In this document: positions 33,576 to 41,373 of the stretch, piece by piece
Layout: each line of letters opens with the position of its first letter
How positions within the stretch are numbered: the first letter of the stretch is position 1
Source: Pseudonocardia sp. MH-G8
GTDB lineage: Bacteria > Actinomycetota > Actinomycetes > Mycobacteriales > Pseudonocardiaceae
Reading direction: 5' to 3'
Assembly (NCBI RefSeq): GCF_002262885.1
Contig: NZ_NKYF01000004.1
Location: forward strand, 372,710-436,709
DNA length: 64,000 nt
Made by a program: the position numbers and the translations under genes
Notes under the pieces: generated by a model
Seen by the model: only the letters and a program-made list of their open reading frames with translations
Told to the model about the DNA's origin: nothing
Database searches by the model: none

Positions 33576-36307
33576 GACCCCTCCAGCGACGGCACGATGA
33601 CGACCTCCGGCTGCGCGTGCTGGGCCCGGTCGAACAGCAGGCCGCGGCCCGGGCGCGGTGACCAGGGGATCATCATCCCGGGCACGAGGGGCTGCAGCTC
33701 CGACCCCTGGACGTCGAGCGCGACCCACGCGCCCACGTCGTCGGACGAGGCGCCCATCGTGAGCAGCGCCTTGAGCCGCGCCGGGCTGCGCCACCAGCCC
33801 AGGACGTGCACACCGGTCTCCGGTCCGAAGCGCAGGAGCTTGCGCAGCGCCTCCGTGCCCTCCCGCTCCAGGACGGTGTCGGCGGCGTCCGCGGCGTAGA
33901 GCACGACGGTGATGTGACGGCGGGGGGTGGTGTCGCCGAGCCGGCCGCCGATGTCCGCGGCGAGCGCCACGACCCGGGCCCGCAGGCCGTCGAGCGTGAC
34001 GGTCTCCGCCCGCTGCCCCGCCGCGGTGACCTGCTCGGCCAGCCGCTGCGCCGGCTCGGCGGCCTCGGCGACGAGCGGGGCGATCACGACGTCCAGCTCC
34101 CCCCGCGGGTGCCGGCCGGCCAGCGACGCCGCGGCGGCGCCGAGCACGCGCACCGCCTCCCGGCCGGCGGAGGCGAACACGGCGAGGTTGCGGCCGGGGG
34201 CGTCCGGGAGCCCGACCGCGGCGGCGCTGCCCGCCACGTCGATGCACTGCCCCACGAGCGCGCTCGGCTCACCCTCGGGGAGGCGCGCCAGCAGGTCGGC
34301 GAACCGCGGGGAGCGGCTCCCGTCGAACAGACGCGGCTCGCGCCTGCCCTCGGCGTAGGTCTCGTGCAGCACCCGCTGCACCTCGTCGACCGAGCCCTTG
34401 CCCGTGGCGTCGGGGATCCGCACCACCTCGTTGCCGTGCGTGTGCCCCGACTCGTGGTTGAGCACCGCGTGCCAGCGCGGCAGGCCGAGCGTGGCGTCGT
34501 TCAGCTCGGCGAGCACGCGCCGCGCGCGGGGCAGCGCGATCCGCAGCACGAACTGCTCGAAGATGGCCGGGCGGCCCCAGAACGCCTCGATGCCGGAGAC
34601 GTCCTGGCTGGCCAGCACCAGGTGGATGCCCTGTGAGCGGCCACGCCGGGCGACGTCCTCGAGCAGCAGCGTGGCCTGGCGCGTCACGGCGTCGCGCTCG
34701 GCGAACAGGTACTGGAACTCGTCGATGACCGCGACGATCCGCGGCCAACGCGCGTCCGGGTCGGCGTCGCGCAGCTCCTCGAGCTTGGTGACCTCGTGCG
34801 TCTTGGCGGCCTCCGCGCGGCGGCGCATCTCGTCGGAGAGGAACTGCAACAGGGCCAGCCCGAACTCCCGGTCAGTGTTGATGTTGACCCCGACCAGGCG
34901 CGCGTGCGGCAGCCACGTGCGGTCCCGCCGCCCGGGGGCGAACTGCGCGAAGGAGACGCCCTCCTTGAAGTCGAGCAGGTAGAACTCGAGCTCGTCCGGG
35001 CCGTAGCGCGCTGCCATCGAGCTGATCATCGTGAGCAGCAGGTTCGTCTTGCCCGAGCCGCTCGGGCCACCGATCAGCGCGTGCGGGGCGGCGTCGGACA
35101 ACGCCATCTGCACCGGCAGCCCGTCGGCGAACCCCACCGGGGCGTGCAACCCGCTGACCGACCGCGTGGTGCCCCATTGCGCCGAAGGCGGGAGCAGGTC
35201 GGCGAACGTGCCGATCCGGCTGCGCCAGCGCTCGTGCTCGTCGGCGATCGTGTGGCAGGCGCGCGTGACCTCCGCGGTCGGCAGCGGCGGGTCCGGCTCC
35301 ACCGTGACGTGCGGACCGGTCATCGACGTGCTCGCGGCGCCGCTGTCGTCGAACCGGACGGTCTCGATGGGCGCGTTCACCGTCATCGGGACGTCCAGCA
35401 GCACCAGCTGCACCCCGCACGCGAGCCCGCCGCGGGCCACCCGCTGCAGCTGGCGGTGGTCGTCGGCGGAGAGCGCCGCCCGGTTTCCCACGAGCACCGC
35501 GACGACCCACGGCTCGGTGCGCCCGCCGGTGGTCTCGGCCATCGCCCGCAGCGACGGGTGCCCGTCCACGAGCACGCGGGTGTGAACGCGTCGGATCCGG
35601 TCGGACAGCTCTTCGAGCAGCTGGGCGAGCATGCTCGGGTCGTGGACGGTGAGCAGCCCGGTGCGGGTCAGCGGATAGAGCCCGGGCAGCGATCCGGTGA
35701 ACTGGCCGACGTCCCACACGTGCAGGTGCACCATGCCGGGCCGGAAGCTGCTCATCACGCGCAGCAGCAGGTTCTCCACCAGCGCCTCGGCGCGCGCCCG
35801 GCTGTCGTGGGTGGAGGTGATCTGCAGGTGGGACTCGTCCAGCAGCGGTACGGCGACCGGCAGGCCCGGCTCGGCGCCGCCGATCCGCCCGGTGCCGATC
35901 GACCACAGCGCGGGCACCGGCCCGGCGCCGTCGGTCTTGCCGACCTGACCGAGCCACTGGTCCGGTTCGCGGCCGGCGGCGTCCGGAGCGGCCTCGGCGA
36001 GGATGCGCGCGAGCCGCTGCGGACCCCCGTCCAACCACTCCCCGAACGCCGCGGTCCGGTCGGACCGCACCCGCTCCAGCGGGCCGGCGAGGCGGGGGTT
36101 GGTGAGCAGCCCGCGCAGCTCCGGGTCGGCCTGCGCGCCGTCCAGCCCCTCGGTGCGCAGCCACATCTCGGCCATCGCCTCGGCGTGGGCGCGCACGGTG
36201 GCCTCGCGGGCGCCCTCGGCCGCGCCGAGCGCGCGCGCCATCGCGGCGCACAGCGCGTCGAACGCCGCCGTGATGCGCTGCTGGCGCTTGCTCGGCCCGC
36301 GTGCCAC
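33572..36307 (-). CDS. FtsK/SpoIIIE-type ATPase, soluble EccC-like
   Basis: A 911-residue protein with no N-terminal membrane segments. Residues 1-140 are helical. Residues 150-310 resemble an FtsK-type ATPase module that has lost Walker A (ITSTHDSRARAEALVENLLL) and the Walker B acid (EPWVVAVLVGNR). Residues 395-640 form the intact module: Walker A GGPSGSGKT (413-421), FYLLDFKEG, Walker B IVAVIDE (524-530), then LVLASQDV. Residues 700-911 look like a third degenerate module (NLAVFASAGREAVRVLGA). Three tandem modules recall EccC of type VII secretion. It follows two helical-hairpin genes and overlaps the next gene; the start is GTG 36307. Confidence 0.88.
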   Translation of the reverse strand: MARGPSKRQQRITAAFDALCAAMARALGAAEGAREATVRAHAEAMAEMWLRTEGLDGAQADPELRGLLTNPRLAGPLERVRSDRTAAFGEWLDGGPQRLARILAEAAPDAAGREPDQWLGQVGKTDGAGPVPALWSIGTGRIGGAEPGLPVAVPLLDESHLQITSTHDSRARAEALVENLLLRVMSSFRPGMVHLHVWDVGQFTGSLPGLYPLTRTGLLTVHDPSMLAQLLEELSDRIRRVHTRVLVDGHPSLRAMAETTGGRTEPWVVAVLVGNRAALSADDHRQLQRVARGGLACGVQLVLLDVPMTVNAPIETVRFDDSGAASTSMTGPHVTVEPDPPLPTAEVTRACHTIADEHERWRSRIGTFADLLPPSAQWGTTRSVSGLHAPVGFADGLPVQMALSDAAPHALIGGPSGSGKTNLLLTMISSMAARYGPDELEFYLLDFKEGVSFAQFAPGRRDRTWLPHARLVGVNINTDREFGLALLQFLSDEMRRRAEAAKTHEVTKLEELRDADPDARWPRIVAVIDEFQYLFAERDAVTRQATLLLEDVARRGRSQGIHLVLASQDVSGIEAFWGRPAIFEQFVLRIALPRARRVLAELNDATLGLPRWHAVLNHESGHTHGNEVVRIPDATGKGSVDEVQRVLHETYAEGRREPRLFDGSRSPRFADLLARLPEGEPSALVGQCIDVAGSAAAVGLPDAPGRNLAVFASAGREAVRVLGAAAASLAGRHPRGELDVVIAPLVAEAAEPAQRLAEQVTAAGQRAETVTLDGLRARVVALAADIGGRLGDTTPRRHITVVLYAADAADTVLEREGTEALRKLLRFGPETGVHVLGWWRSPARLKALLTMGASSDDVGAWVALDVQGSELQPLVPGMMIPWSPRPGRGLLFDRAQHAQPEVVIVPSLEGS

Positions 36308-36315
36308 GGCCGGGC

Positions 36316-36567
36316 CTACAGCCGCGCGTCGATGTCGGCGACGGCGGCCACGCCACCGCTGATGAACCCGAGCCCGCGATCCAGCTCCTCGGCCGCCCGC
36401 TGCAGCTCGACGGGCACCAACGGCTCGGAGTGCTGCGGGTCCAGCCCGTCGAGCACGGCGACGGCGTCGGCGATCCGGTCACGCGCGACCCCTGCGTGCT
36501 GGTAGGCGCTGCCGAGCTGCTCGGCCACCCCCGCCAGCACCACCCGGATCTCACCGAGTCCACTCAT
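36316..36567 (-). CDS. Small helical-hairpin protein, ESX-like (83 aa)
   Basis: An 83-residue protein whose sequence reads as helix (about 4-40), a proline-containing turn (LDPQHSEPLVP) and a second helix (about 53-80). Length, helical hairpin and position before an EccC-like ATPase resemble WXG100/ESX substrates, but no Trp-x-Gly is present. The ATG at 36567 follows AGGAG. The stop lies 8 bases before the ATPase GTG and 22 bases separate it from the upstream 86-residue gene. Confidence 0.75.
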   Translation of the reverse strand: MSGLGEIRVVLAGVAEQLGSAYQHAGVARDRIADAVAVLDGLDPQHSEPLVPVELQRAAEELDRGLGFISGGVAAVADIDARL

Positions 36568-36589
36568 GTGATCTCCTCGCCGGGCGAGC

Positions 36590-36850
36590 TCACAGCCGGT
36601 TCGCGACGCCCTCGGACGCCTGGATCGCCGCCTGCACGGCCTGCTGCACCTCACCGATGCTGCTGACGGCCTGGGCGAGCAGCCCGTTCGCCTCCGAGAC
36701 GTCGGACTGTGCGCTGCCCTCGGTGACGCGCAGTAGCGCGCCCTGCGCCTGTTCGAGCGAGGAGTGGGCCTGCTGCAGCGCTCCGAGACTCTCCGAGGCC
36801 TTGTCGTTGGCCAGCGCGATGCCGGCTCGAACCTCTTCGATGCTCGCCAT
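36590..36850 (-). CDS. Small helical-hairpin protein, ESX-like (86 aa)
   Basis: An 86-residue, Ala/Gln/Ser-rich protein: helix 1 (about 3-42, IEEVRAGIALANDKASESLG and on), a turn near TEGSAQSD, and helix 2 (about 50-84, VQQAVQAAIQASEGVANRL). It has the size and hairpin character of WXG100 proteins but no Trp-x-Gly. It is the first gene of the operon and is followed by a second hairpin protein, so a heterodimer is plausible. ATG 36850 follows GGGGAC. Confidence 0.75.
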   Translation of the reverse strand: MASIEEVRAGIALANDKASESLGALQQAHSSLEQAQGALLRVTEGSAQSDVSEANGLLAQAVSSIGEVQQAVQAAIQASEGVANRL

Positions 36851-36853
36851 GTC

Positions 36854-36940
36854 CCCGTAACTCCCCTGATCCCCGTACCCGTTACTACCCGTACAAATCT
36901 AACCGCGTTGTGGCTACCCGGCGCATGCGGCCCGTTACTC
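36854..36940. promoter_or_regulatory. Upstream region of the ATPase operon with CCCGTTACT repeats
   Basis: CCCGTTACTA at 36878 and CCCGTTACTC at 36931 are direct repeats 53 bases apart, with the variant CCCGTAACTC at 36854. They flank an AT-richer ACAAATCTAAC segment (36892-36902) that could hold a -10 element for the minus-strand operon (TTAGATTTGT read on that strand). This is a candidate regulator-binding region for the operon. Confidence 0.4.
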
Positions 36941-37009
36941 GGTTTCCGGCCGAGTGCGGCCGCCCTACGCTCGTCCGTCGTGGTGCACGGGGGGCGCGCG
37001 ACGCGGCGC

Positions 37010-38244
37010 ATGATCAGCGATCATGGCAGCCGCGGCGGCGGCATCCTGATCGGGGCACTGGCCGTCGACTCGCTCGGCAACGGGCTGTTCCTCCCCCTCT
37101 CGCTGGTCTACTTCGTGCAGCTCACGGACGTGCCGCTCGCCCTGATCGGGATTCTGCTCAGCATCGCCAACGCGATCACCCTTCCGATCCCCGTGTGGGC
37201 CGGCACGCTCGCCGACCGGTTCGGCGCGCTGCCGCTGGTGGTCGGCGCGCAACTGCTGCAGGCCGTCGGGTTCCTGGCGTACGCGTGGGTGGCGGGGCCG
37301 GTGGGCATCCTCGTCTCCGCCGCGCTCGTCGCGATCGGGGTGCGGTTCTTCTGGTCGGCGGTGTTCACCGCCATCGCCGACCACGTCGACGGCGGCACGT
37401 CCACGCTGAGCCGCGACACCTGGTACGCACTGGCCAACGGCGCGCGGACGGCCGGGCTCGCGGCCGGCGGGCTCGTCACCGGGATCGTCGTGGCCGACGG
37501 CCGGGAGGCCACCTACCGCGCGGTCGCCTACGTGGCGGCCGGCTGCTTCGCGCTGGCCGCGGTCCTCATCACGGCGTTCGTCCGGACCGGGCCCGGCCAC
37601 GCGCACGAACCACTGGCGCGCTCCGGCTACGCCACCCTGCTGCGCGACCGCCCCTTCCTCGGCCTGGTCGCCCTCAACTCGGTGTACGCCCTGAGCAGCA
37701 TGATGCTCGGTGTCGCGCTCCCGACGGTGGTGCTCACCTGGCTGGCGCAGCCGGCGTGGCTGACCTCGGTGGTCCTCGCGGGCAACGCGGTGCTGATCAC
37801 GCTGCTGTCCGCGCCCGTCGTGCGCAGGCTCGACGGCTTCCGCCGCACCCGCAGCATCGTCGTCGCCGCGCTGCTGTGGACGGGGTGGTGCGCCTCGCTC
37901 GCGGTCCTCGGGCCGGGGCAGGCCGGCTGGGTCCTGCCGGTGCTCATCGGTGGCACGTTGCTGTTCACGGCGGCCGAACTGGTGCACGCACCGGTCTCGA
38001 TGGGTTTGGCCGCCGCGGTGGCGCCGCCCGCCGCGCGGGGTCGCTACCTCGCCACGTTCCAGTACTCGTTCGCCGTGTCCTCGATCATCGCCCCGCGTTC
38101 TTCGCCACCTTGTTCGAGCTGGGTCCGCCCCTGCCGTGGATCGCGCTGGGCCTGCTCAACGCCGTGAGCGTCGTCGGGGTGCTGGTGCTGGAGCGCCGGC
38201 TCCCGCCACAGGCACTCCGCGACCCCACCCCTTCTGTCACTTGA
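37010..38244 (+). pseudogene. MFS transporter, frameshifted near the C-terminus
   Basis: Residues 1 to about 362 encode an MFS transporter (LAVDSLGNGLFLPLSLVYFV, then WAGTLADRFGALPLVVG as the span 2-3 loop). At about 38093 the frame breaks: IIAPRSSPP in one frame, whereas the next frame continues sensibly as PAFFATLFELGPPLPWIALG, LLNAVSVVGVLVLERRLPPQ to 38244. Restoring one G in the GCCCCGCG run repairs it. The last span or two would be lost if the deletion is real. It is divergent from the ATPase operon. The start is uncertain; a GTG near 36982 is also possible. Confidence 0.82.
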
Positions 38245-38276
38245 CGGTTACGTAGCAGCTCGGTTACAAAAGACGG
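38241..38276 (+). promoter_or_regulatory. Promoter for ArsR gene, apparently leaderless
   Basis: TTGACG (38241-38246), 17 bases, then TTACAA (38264-38269) form a sigma-70-type promoter. Transcription would begin about 7 bases later, at or beside the GTG start codon at 38277, and no ribosome site is present, so the mRNA is probably leaderless. GGTTAC occurs twice as a direct repeat (from 38246 and 38262), a possible autoregulatory ArsR site overlapping the promoter. Confidence 0.6.
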
Positions 38277-38597
38277 GTGTCCGACGACGCCGTCTTCGAG
38301 GCCCTCGCCGATCCCACGCGCCGGCGCATCCTCGAGCTCGTCGCTTCCGGCGAGCGCACCGCGGGCGAGCTGGCCGCCGAGTTCGCGACGTCCCGGCCCG
38401 CCGTCTCGCGGCACCTGCGGGTGCTGCGCGACGCCGGGCTCGTCGCGTGGCGGGGTGACGCGCAGCGGCGCCTCTACCGGCTCGACGCGGCCCCGCTCGC
38501 CGATGCGGGGGCGTGGATCGAGCGCACGCGCAGCAACTGGGCGACCCGGCTGGACGCCTTCGAGAAGCACCTGGACGAGAGGTGGAACGAGGAATGA
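38277..38597 (+). CDS. ArsR/SmtB-family transcriptional regulator
   Basis: A 106-residue single-domain winged-helix regulator (VFEALADPTRRRILELVASG, FATSRPAVSRHLRVLRDAGL, WRGDAQRRLYRLDAAPLADA). It lacks the CxC metal motif and belongs to the group paired with SRPBCC/AHSA1 genes. The GTG start coincides with the predicted transcription start. It overlaps the SRPBCC gene by four bases (ATGA), so the two are co-regulated. Confidence 0.9.
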   Translation: MSDDAVFEALADPTRRRILELVASGERTAGELAAEFATSRPAVSRHLRVLRDAGLVAWRGDAQRRLYRLDAAPLADAGAWIERTRSNWATRLDAFEKHLDERWNEE

Positions 38598-39097
38598 CCG
38601 AGCACCCCGACACCGCCCCTTCCCGCGACGACCGGCGCGGCACGCTGGGCGTCGGCGAGGACGGGCAGTGGCAGATCCGGTTCGAGCGCCGCGTCCCGCA
38701 CCCGCCGGAGCGGGTGTGGGAAGCGCTGGTCGACGTCGACCAGCAGGACTCCTGGGTCCCCGGCGTGCGGATCCACGCCCGGGTCGGCGGGCCGGTCGTG
38801 TTCGACTTCGACGCCGAGGGACGCGCCGAGGGCGAGGTGCTGCTCGTCGACCCGCCCCGCGCGCTGGAGCACACCTGGCTGTGGCCCGACGAGCCGGCGT
38901 CCACCGTCCGCTGGGAGATCAGCGCGGACGGCGACGGCTCGGTGCTGGTGCTGCTGCACCGACCGCTGCGTCCCGAGCCCGCCGCCGACTACGCCACGGG
39001 CTGGCACGCGATGCTCGACGCGCTGGCCGCCCACCTGGACGGCGAGACACCCGCCGAACCGGACTACGCCGTTCTGAGCGAGGTGTACGCGCGCTGA
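38594..39097 (+). CDS. SRPBCC (AHSA1-like) domain protein
   Basis: A 167-residue START-like protein: QWQIRFERRVPHPPERVWEA (first strand and helix), VPGVRIHARVGGPVVFDFDA, PPRALEHTWLWPDEPASTVR and the C-terminal helix YATGWHAMLDALAAHLDG. AHSA1-like SRPBCC proteins bind hydrophobic ligands and commonly pair with ArsR regulators; the ligand is unknown. It is translationally coupled to the ArsR gene. An intact counterpart of the broken pair at 62165-63185. Confidence 0.88.
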   Translation: MTEHPDTAPSRDDRRGTLGVGEDGQWQIRFERRVPHPPERVWEALVDVDQQDSWVPGVRIHARVGGPVVFDFDAEGRAEGEVLLVDPPRALEHTWLWPDEPASTVRWEISADGDGSVLVLLHRPLRPEPAADYATGWHAMLDALAAHLDGETPAEPDYAVLSEVYAR

Positions 39098-39232
39098 CGC
39101 CGCGCGGGAGGTCCGCGCGAGGTCCCCGGGATGTCCGCGGGATGTCAATGCGATTGGGTCTTGCACTGGGGCCTCTCCGCGTTCGAAGGTGACCACTTCC
39201 CCTCTCGGGCGAGCACGGCGGAGGTTCTTCAG

Positions 39233-40084
39233 ATGTCGGATGGGTCCCGCGTGGTGCGGGCGGCGTTGCTGCAGGCCAAGTGGACGGGCGACACCGCGTC
39301 CATGATCGAGGTGCACGAGTCCTACGCGCGCTCGGCCGCCGAGCAGGGGGCGAAGGTGATGGGCTTCCAGGAGGTCTTCAACGCCCCGTACTTCTGCCAG
39401 GTGCAGGAGTCGGAGCACTACCGGTGGGCGGAACCGGTGCCGGACGGCCCGACGGTGCAGCGCATGCAGGCGCTGGCCAAGGAGACCGGGATGGTGCTGG
39501 TCGTGCCGGTCTTCGAGGTCGAGAGCGCCGGGAACTACTACAACACCGCCGCCGTGATCGACGCCGACGGCAGCTTCCTGGGCAAGTACCGCAAGCACCA
39601 CATCCCGCAGGTCAAGGGCTTCTGGGAGAAGTACTACTTCAAGCCGGGCAACCTCGGCTGGCCGGTCTTCGACACCGCGGTCGGCAAGGTCGGCGTGTAC
39701 ATCTGCTACGACCGGCACTTCCCGGAGGGCTGGCGGGCGCTCGGCCTCGCGGGCGCGCAGATCGTGTTCAACCCCAGCGCCACGAGCCGCAGCCTGTCGT
39801 CCTACCTGTGGAAGCTCGAGCAGCCGGCCGCGGCCGTGGCCAACGAGTACTTCGTGGCGGCGATCAACCGCGTCGGCGTGGAGGAGTACGGCGACAACGA
39901 CTTCTACGGCACGAGCTACTTCGTCGACCCGCGGGGACAGTTCGTCGGCGAGGTCGCGAGCGGCTCCGACGAGGAGCTGCTCGTCCGCGACCTGGACCTC
40001 GACCTGATCGACGAGGTGCGCCAGACCTGGGCGTTCTACCGCGACCGCCGTCCCGACGCCTACGGATCGCTGGCGCAGGCATGA
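39233..40084 (+). CDS. Nitrilase-superfamily amidase, beta-ureidopropionase-like
   Basis: A 283-residue carbon-nitrogen hydrolase. The Glu-Lys-Cys triad is visible: GFQEVFNAPYFC (Glu), YRKHHIPQVKG (Lys) and VYICYDRHFPEGWRAL (Cys). It would hydrolyse N-carbamoyl-beta-alanine to beta-alanine, CO2 and ammonia, the third step of reductive pyrimidine breakdown. The ATG at 39233 follows GGAGG by 9 bases. Its stop overlaps the aminotransferase start, and a dihydropyrimidinase gene follows, which supports the assignment; an N-carbamoyl-amino-acid amidohydrolase in hydantoin use is the alternative. Confidence 0.9.
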   Translation: MSDGSRVVRAALLQAKWTGDTASMIEVHESYARSAAEQGAKVMGFQEVFNAPYFCQVQESEHYRWAEPVPDGPTVQRMQALAKETGMVLVVPVFEVESAGNYYNTAAVIDADGSFLGKYRKHHIPQVKGFWEKYYFKPGNLGWPVFDTAVGKVGVYICYDRHFPEGWRALGLAGAQIVFNPSATSRSLSSYLWKLEQPAAAVANEYFVAAINRVGVEEYGDNDFYGTSYFVDPRGQFVGEVASGSDEELLVRDLDLDLIDEVRQTWAFYRDRRPDAYGSLAQA

Positions 40085-41373
40085 GCGACGCCGACGACCT
40101 GCTCGCCCGCACCCGGGCGGTGCTGCCGTCCTGGCTGGCGATCTACTACCAGGAACCGATCGAGATCGAGCGCGGCGAGGGCCGGCACGTCTGGGACACC
40201 GACGGCACCCGCTACCTCGACTTCTTCGGCGGCATCCTCACCACGATGACCGCGCACGCGTTGCCCGAGGTCACCAAGGCCGTGGCCGACCAGGCCGGGC
40301 GGATCATCCACAGCTCCACGCTGTACCTGAACCGGCCGATGGTGGAGCTGGCCGAGCAGATCGCGGCGGTGTCCGACCTCCCCGACGCCAAGGTCTTCCT
40401 CACCACGTCGGGCACCGAGGCCAACGACACCGCCTTGCTGCTGGCCAGCTCGCTGCGCCGGTCGAACCAGATCCTGGCGCTGCGCAACAGCTACCACGGC
40501 CGGTCGTTCTCCACGGTGGCGATCACCGGCAACCGGACGTGGTCACCCACGTCGCTCTCGCCGTTCCAGGTCTACTACGTGCACGGCGGGCAGCAGTACC
40601 GCTCGCCCTACGCCGGCCTGTCGGACGGCGAGTACATCGCCGCCTGCGTCGCCGACCTCAACGAGGTGCTCGACCAGGCGGGCGGCGACGTCGCCGCGCT
40701 GATCGCCGAGCCGATCCAGGGCGTCGGCGGCTTCACCTCCGGCCCGGACGGCCTGCTGGGCGCGTTCGCGGAGGTCCTGCGCGAACGCGGCATCCTGTGG
40801 ATCTCCGACGAGGTGCAGACCGGCTGGGGCCGCACCGGGGAGCACTTCTGGGGCTGGCAGGCCCACGGCGCGCGGCCCGACATCGTCACGTTCGCCAAGG
40901 GCGTCGGCAACGGGCTGTCGATGGGCGGGGTCATCGCGCGCGCCGAGGTGATGGACTGCCTCGGCGCCAACTCGATCTCGACGTTCGGCGGCTCCCCGCT
41001 GACCTCGGCGGGCGCCCTGGCCAACCTGCGCCACCTGCTCGACCACGATCTGCAGGGCAACGCCGCCCGCCACGGGCCCACGCTCCTGGCCGGTCTGCGG
41101 GCGCACGGCTCGCCGATCGTCGGCGACGTCCGCGGCAAGGGCCTGATGATCGGGGTGGAGCTCGTGCGCCCGGGCACCGGCAGCCCGGGCGAGCCGGCAC
41201 CGGAGCTGGCCAACGCCGTGCTGGAGGCCTGCAAGCGCCGCGGGCTGCTCGTAGGCAAGGGCGGGCTGCACGGCAACGCGCTGCGCATCGCCCCGCCGCT
41301 CTCGCTCACCGCCGAGGAGGCCGAGGAGGGGCTCGCCACCCTCGTGGCCGCGATCGAGGAGGTCACGCCGTGA
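40081..41373 (+). CDS. Class III aminotransferase, likely beta-alanine/3-aminoisobutyrate type
   Basis: A 430-residue PLP enzyme. Key features are YLDFFGGILTTMTAHALPEV, TSGTEANDTALLLASSLRRS, the SYHGRSFST loop, EPIQGVGGF, SDEVQTGWGRTGEHFWG and the Schiff-base Lys in TFAKGVGNGLSMGG. It resembles the AGXT2-like group that transaminates beta-alanine or D-3-aminoisobutyrate with pyruvate or glyoxylate. In this operon it would convert the beta-alanine released by the upstream amidase to malonate semialdehyde. Both ends overlap neighbouring genes (ATGA and GTGA). Confidence 0.9.
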   Translation: MSDADDLLARTRAVLPSWLAIYYQEPIEIERGEGRHVWDTDGTRYLDFFGGILTTMTAHALPEVTKAVADQAGRIIHSSTLYLNRPMVELAEQIAAVSDLPDAKVFLTTSGTEANDTALLLASSLRRSNQILALRNSYHGRSFSTVAITGNRTWSPTSLSPFQVYYVHGGQQYRSPYAGLSDGEYIAACVADLNEVLDQAGGDVAALIAEPIQGVGGFTSGPDGLLGAFAEVLRERGILWISDEVQTGWGRTGEHFWGWQAHGARPDIVTFAKGVGNGLSMGGVIARAEVMDCLGANSISTFGGSPLTSAGALANLRHLLDHDLQGNAARHGPTLLAGLRAHGSPIVGDVRGKGLMIGVELVRPGTGSPGEPAPELANAVLEACKRRGLLVGKGGLHGNALRIAPPLSLTAEEAEEGLATLVAAIEEVTP

